NCBI RefSeq assembly: GCF_011682145.1
Contig: NZ_WHJH01000055.1
Span: forward strand, 1 to 48,064
Origin: Massilia mucilaginosa
GTDB lineage: Bacteria; Pseudomonadota; Gammaproteobacteria; Burkholderiales; Burkholderiaceae_D
Direction of reading: 5' to 3'
DNA length: 48,064 bases
Shown here: positions 45,409-48,064 of the stretch, in pieces
How positions within the stretch are numbered: position 1 is the stretch's first letter
Layout of the letters: every line of letters starts with the position of its first letter
Made by a program: the position numbers and the translations under genes
Notes under the pieces: model-generated
What the model was told of the DNA's origin: nothing
Database searches by the model: none
Seen by the model: the letters and a program-made list of their open reading frames with translations, nothing else

Positions 45409-47940
45409 ATGCTGATTCAATCGCTTCGAATGACCGCGCGCGACTGGCGCGCCGGTGAACTGCGTTTTTTGCTGATCTCCCTGATCATCGCCGTCTCGGC
45501 GCTGTCGGCGGTGGGTTTTTTCATCGACCGCATGCGCAACGGCCTCAATCGCGATGCGCACCAGCTGCTCGGCGCCGACCTGCTGGTCAATGCCGACCAG
45601 CCGCTCGATCCGGCCTGGCGCGCCGAAGCCGTCAAGCGCGGCCTGGTGCTGGCCGATACGGTGACGTTTCCCAGCATGGCGCAGGCGGGCGAGGGCGAGC
45701 AGTCGGTCTCGCAGCTGGCGGCCATCAAGGCCGTCTCGCCCGGCTACCCGCTGCGCGGCCAGCTGCGCATCACCACCAGCCTGGAGCAGGCCAGCGCCGC
45801 CCTGGGCGAGAAAACCGACGCCACGCCCGCGGCGGGCACGGTATGGGTCGATCCCAATATCCTGAGCGCCTTGAAAGTGACCGTCGGCAGCCGCATTCGC
45901 GTCGGCGACAAGGAATTCACGATCGCCCAGCTGATCGCCTCGGAGCCCGACCGCGGCCCCTCGTTCGCCAATTTTTCGCCGCGCGTGATGCTGCCGCTGG
46001 CCGATCTCGATGCCACCGGCCTGGTCGACAACGGCTCGCGCGTGACCTACCGCCTGCAGGTGAGCGCCCCCTCGAACAAGGACACCAGGGCGGTCAAGGA
46101 CTACGAAGCATGGATCGGCGAGCGCATCGAGGCTGAAAAGGTGCGCGGCGTGCGCGTCGAATCGCTCGAAAACGGCCGTCCCGAAATGCGCTCCACGCTC
46201 GACCGCGCCGACCGCTTCCTGTCGCTGGTCGGGCTGCTCTCGGCCATGCTGGCGGCGGTCGCCGTGGCCATGGCCGCGCGCCGCTTCATGCTGCGCCACC
46301 TGGACGCCTGCGCCATGCTGCGCTGCCTCGGCCTGACCCAGAACCAGGTCACCCTGCTGTACCTGATCGAATTCGCGCTCATCGGCCTGGTCGGCAGCGC
46401 GCTCGGGGTGCTGGTCGGATTCGGCGGCCACTATGTCTTGATGCAGCTGATCGGCGCCATGCTCAGCACCGACCTGCCGCCGGTGTCCTTCCTGCCGGCC
46501 GTGCAGGGCATCGCCACCGGCATGCTGCTGCTGGTCGGCTTTGCGCTGCCGCCGGTCTTGCAGTTGCGCAACGTGCCGCACAACCGCGTGATCCGGCGCG
46601 AACAGGCCGCGCCGAAACCGATGGCGCTGGCCACCTACGGCCTGGGCCTGGTGGTATTCGTCGGCCTGCTGCTGTGGCAAGCGGGCGACGTCAAGCTGGC
46701 GCTGTCCACCGCGGCCGGTTTCCTGGGCGGCTTCGCCGTCTTCGCGCTGGTGGCGTGGGGCGGCCTGGCCGCCCTCAAGACGCTGCGCGGCGCCATCGAC
46801 AACCAGAGCTGGCGCTTCGCCGTCACCTCGCTGCAGCGCCGTCCGGGCGCGACCATCGTGCAGGTGGTGTCGCTGGCGCTCGGCCTCATGGCCCTGCTGC
46901 TGCTGACCGTGGTGCGCGGCGACCTGATGACCGCCTGGCGCAGCGCCACCCCGCCGGACGCGCCGAACCGCTTCATCATCAACATCCTGCCCGAGCAGAA
47001 GGATGACGTGGCCAGGCGCATCGCCGCCGCCAGGGTCGACGACGCGCAGCTGTTCCCGATGATCCGCGGCCGCCTGGCCGCCATCAACGGCAAGCCGATC
47101 ACCGCCGCCACCTACGACGACGACAATGCGCGCCGCCTGTCCGACCGCGAATTCAACCTCTCGACCACCAGCGACATGCCGGCCTCGAACGAGATCGTGG
47201 CGGGCCAGTGGTACAAGGATGGACCGGACGTGGCCGAAGCCTCGGTCGAACAGGGCATCGCCAAGACGCTGCGCCTGAAACTGGGCGACACCTTGCGCTT
47301 CGATGTCGGCGGCACCCTGGTCGACGCCAAAGTGACCAGCCTGCGCAAGCTCGAATGGGGCTCGATGCGCGCCAACTTTTTTGTCATCATCAACCCGGCC
47401 GCGATGGAGAAGACCTCGCAAACCTTCATGACCGCCTTCCACCTGCCGCCGGCCCAGAGCACCTTCACCAACGGCCTGACGCGCGATTTTCCGAACCTGA
47501 CCGTGATCGACGTCAGCGGCATCATCCGCCAGTTGCAGGAAGTGCTGGACCAGGTGGTGACCGCGGTCGAATTCCTGTTCATGTTCACCCTGGCCTCGGG
47601 CGTGCTGGTGCTGTACGCGGCGCTGATGGGGTCGCAGGACGAGCGCACCCGCGAGTCGGGCCTGCTGCGGGCGCTGGGCGCCACGCGCAAGCAGCTCGCG
47701 CGCGCGCAGTGGATCGAATTTTCGCTGGTGGGCGGCCTGGCGGGCCTGCTGGCGGCGTCGGGCGCGGCGGCGCTGGGCTGGGCACTGGCGACTTACCAGT
47801 TCAAGTTCCCGTGGACCTTCAGCCCGATGGTGTGGCTGGCCGGCCTGGTGGTGGGCGCGCTGTGCGCGATCATCGGCGGCTGGCTCGGACTGCGCAACGT
47901 GCTGCGCCAGCCGCCGCTGCAGACCCTGCGCGGCACTTAG
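45409..47940 (+). CDS. ybbP: FtsX/YbbP-type ABC transporter permease
   Basis: The 843-aa inner-membrane protein has an N-terminal helix (FLLISLIIAVSALSAVGFF), a large periplasmic domain, a block of helices with the first FtsX core (SLVGLLSAMLAAVAVAMAARR), a middle helix pair, a second periplasmic domain, and a C-terminal FtsX core (FLFMFTLASGVLVLYAALMGS, RESGLLRALGATRKQL). This is the YbbP layout, a MacB-like transporter for lipids or envelope molecules that pairs with the ATPase YbbA; no ATPase gene is in the window. It ends QTLRGT with TAG at 47938-47940, immediately at the insertion-sequence end. Confidence 0.9.
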   Translation: MLIQSLRMTARDWRAGELRFLLISLIIAVSALSAVGFFIDRMRNGLNRDAHQLLGADLLVNADQPLDPAWRAEAVKRGLVLADTVTFPSMAQAGEGEQSVSQLAAIKAVSPGYPLRGQLRITTSLEQASAALGEKTDATPAAGTVWVDPNILSALKVTVGSRIRVGDKEFTIAQLIASEPDRGPSFANFSPRVMLPLADLDATGLVDNGSRVTYRLQVSAPSNKDTRAVKDYEAWIGERIEAEKVRGVRVESLENGRPEMRSTLDRADRFLSLVGLLSAMLAAVAVAMAARRFMLRHLDACAMLRCLGLTQNQVTLLYLIEFALIGLVGSALGVLVGFGGHYVLMQLIGAMLSTDLPPVSFLPAVQGIATGMLLLVGFALPPVLQLRNVPHNRVIRREQAAPKPMALATYGLGLVVFVGLLLWQAGDVKLALSTAAGFLGGFAVFALVAWGGLAALKTLRGAIDNQSWRFAVTSLQRRPGATIVQVVSLALGLMALLLLTVVRGDLMTAWRSATPPDAPNRFIINILPEQKDDVARRIAAARVDDAQLFPMIRGRLAAINGKPITAATYDDDNARRLSDREFNLSTTSDMPASNEIVAGQWYKDGPDVAEASVEQGIAKTLRLKLGDTLRFDVGGTLVDAKVTSLRKLEWGSMRANFFVIINPAAMEKTSQTFMTAFHLPPAQSTFTNGLTRDFPNLTVIDVSGIIRQLQEVLDQVVTAVEFLFMFTLASGVLVLYAALMGSQDERTRESGLLRALGATRKQLARAQWIEFSLVGGLAGLLAASGAAALGWALATYQFKFPWTFSPMVWLAGLVVGALCAIIGGWLGLRNVLRQPPLQTLRGT

Positions 47941-48064
47941 CCTGAATTTTGCATAAAAAAGGGCAAGAATGCCGTAAGTGATTGATAAAATGTGAGTTAT
48001 CGAGAAACACAGCTATCAACAAAAACGCCACCTTGCCCGACATGAATTCTACCTCAGAGCAGCT
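47938..48064 (+). mobile_element. Insertion sequence end, right copy (partial, runs off window)
   Basis: The sequence at 47938-48063 is the perfect reverse complement of 1-126. The element probably begins at CCTGAATTTTGC (47941) and continues past the window end, with a reading frame starting at 48042. The first three shared bases, TAG, are also the stop codon of the permease gene, so the insertion lies directly at the end of that gene. Family not certain. Confidence 0.75.
48042..48064 (+). CDS. Start of putative transposase (7 codons visible)
   Basis: ATG 48042 opens a frame reading MNSTSEQ, then CT of a likely Leu, before the window ends. The identical start lies in the left-hand copy on the minus strand. 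Assignment as a transposase rests on its place inside a repeated element end. Confidence 0.4.

Overview
The window is a GC-rich stretch of a betaproteobacterial chromosome, most like the Oxalobacteraceae (Massilia / Duganella / Janthinobacterium group). That placement rests on the ribF-ileS-lspA-coaBC-dut order, the aat-bpt pair, phasin and PHB-esterase genes, and the tonB-exbB-exbD-exbD-TPR block. It is an inference from gene content and protein character; no search was run. Nearly all of it is ordinary chromosome with tight operons.

Both edges are the same sequence. Positions 1-126 are the exact reverse complement of 47938-48063, and in each copy a reading frame starting MNSTSEQL points outward. 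The window is therefore bounded by two inverted copies of one insertion sequence, which looks like a contig that stopped at a repeat.

Layout. 0.1-8 kb: phasin, a DMT exporter plus nitroreductase operon, a PbpG-type peptidase, an IclR regulator, diacylglycerol kinase and a large secreted M6-type metalloprotease. 8-14.7 kb: a sulfur-starvation neighbourhood with a small hydrolase, an LsfA-type 1-Cys peroxiredoxin, a TauE-type exporter and the overlapping cysT-cysW-cysA-cysB operon, which has no binding-protein gene. 14.7-16.5 kb: a Fur-box promoter whose -10 end runs into a 166-bp palindromic MITE-like element, followed by a two-gene operon of unknown function (91-aa Cys/His protein and DUF2325 protein). 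16.5-21.8 kb: a PHB-depolymerase-type esterase and a nudix-aat-bpt-pyrD-tas operon. 22 kb: initiator tRNA with promoter and terminator, then a decayed chemotaxis-receptor fragment. 22.4-26.3 kb: a MerR/TipAS regulator, alkA, a broken DMT exporter, an XdhC protein and a 44-aa membrane protein.

26.3-34.1 kb is one long leftward operon: ribF-ileS-lspA-coaBC-dut, followed by a lipoprotein that resembles an M48 protease but has lost its zinc motif and a small exported protein coupled to it. 34.3-38.3 kb holds the TonB energy-transduction operon, with a strong hairpin between its two exbD genes. 38.9-43.8 kb is the prkA-yeaH-spoVR stress module. 44.3-47.9 kb holds an adenine-deaminase-type enzyme and a large FtsX/YbbP-type permease whose stop codon touches the insertion-sequence end.

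The best candidates for undescribed biology are the Fur-box/MITE/DUF2325 locus, the pseudo-M48 lipoprotein pair, the M6 protease split by repeat modules, and the MerR regulator with a doubled ligand domain.
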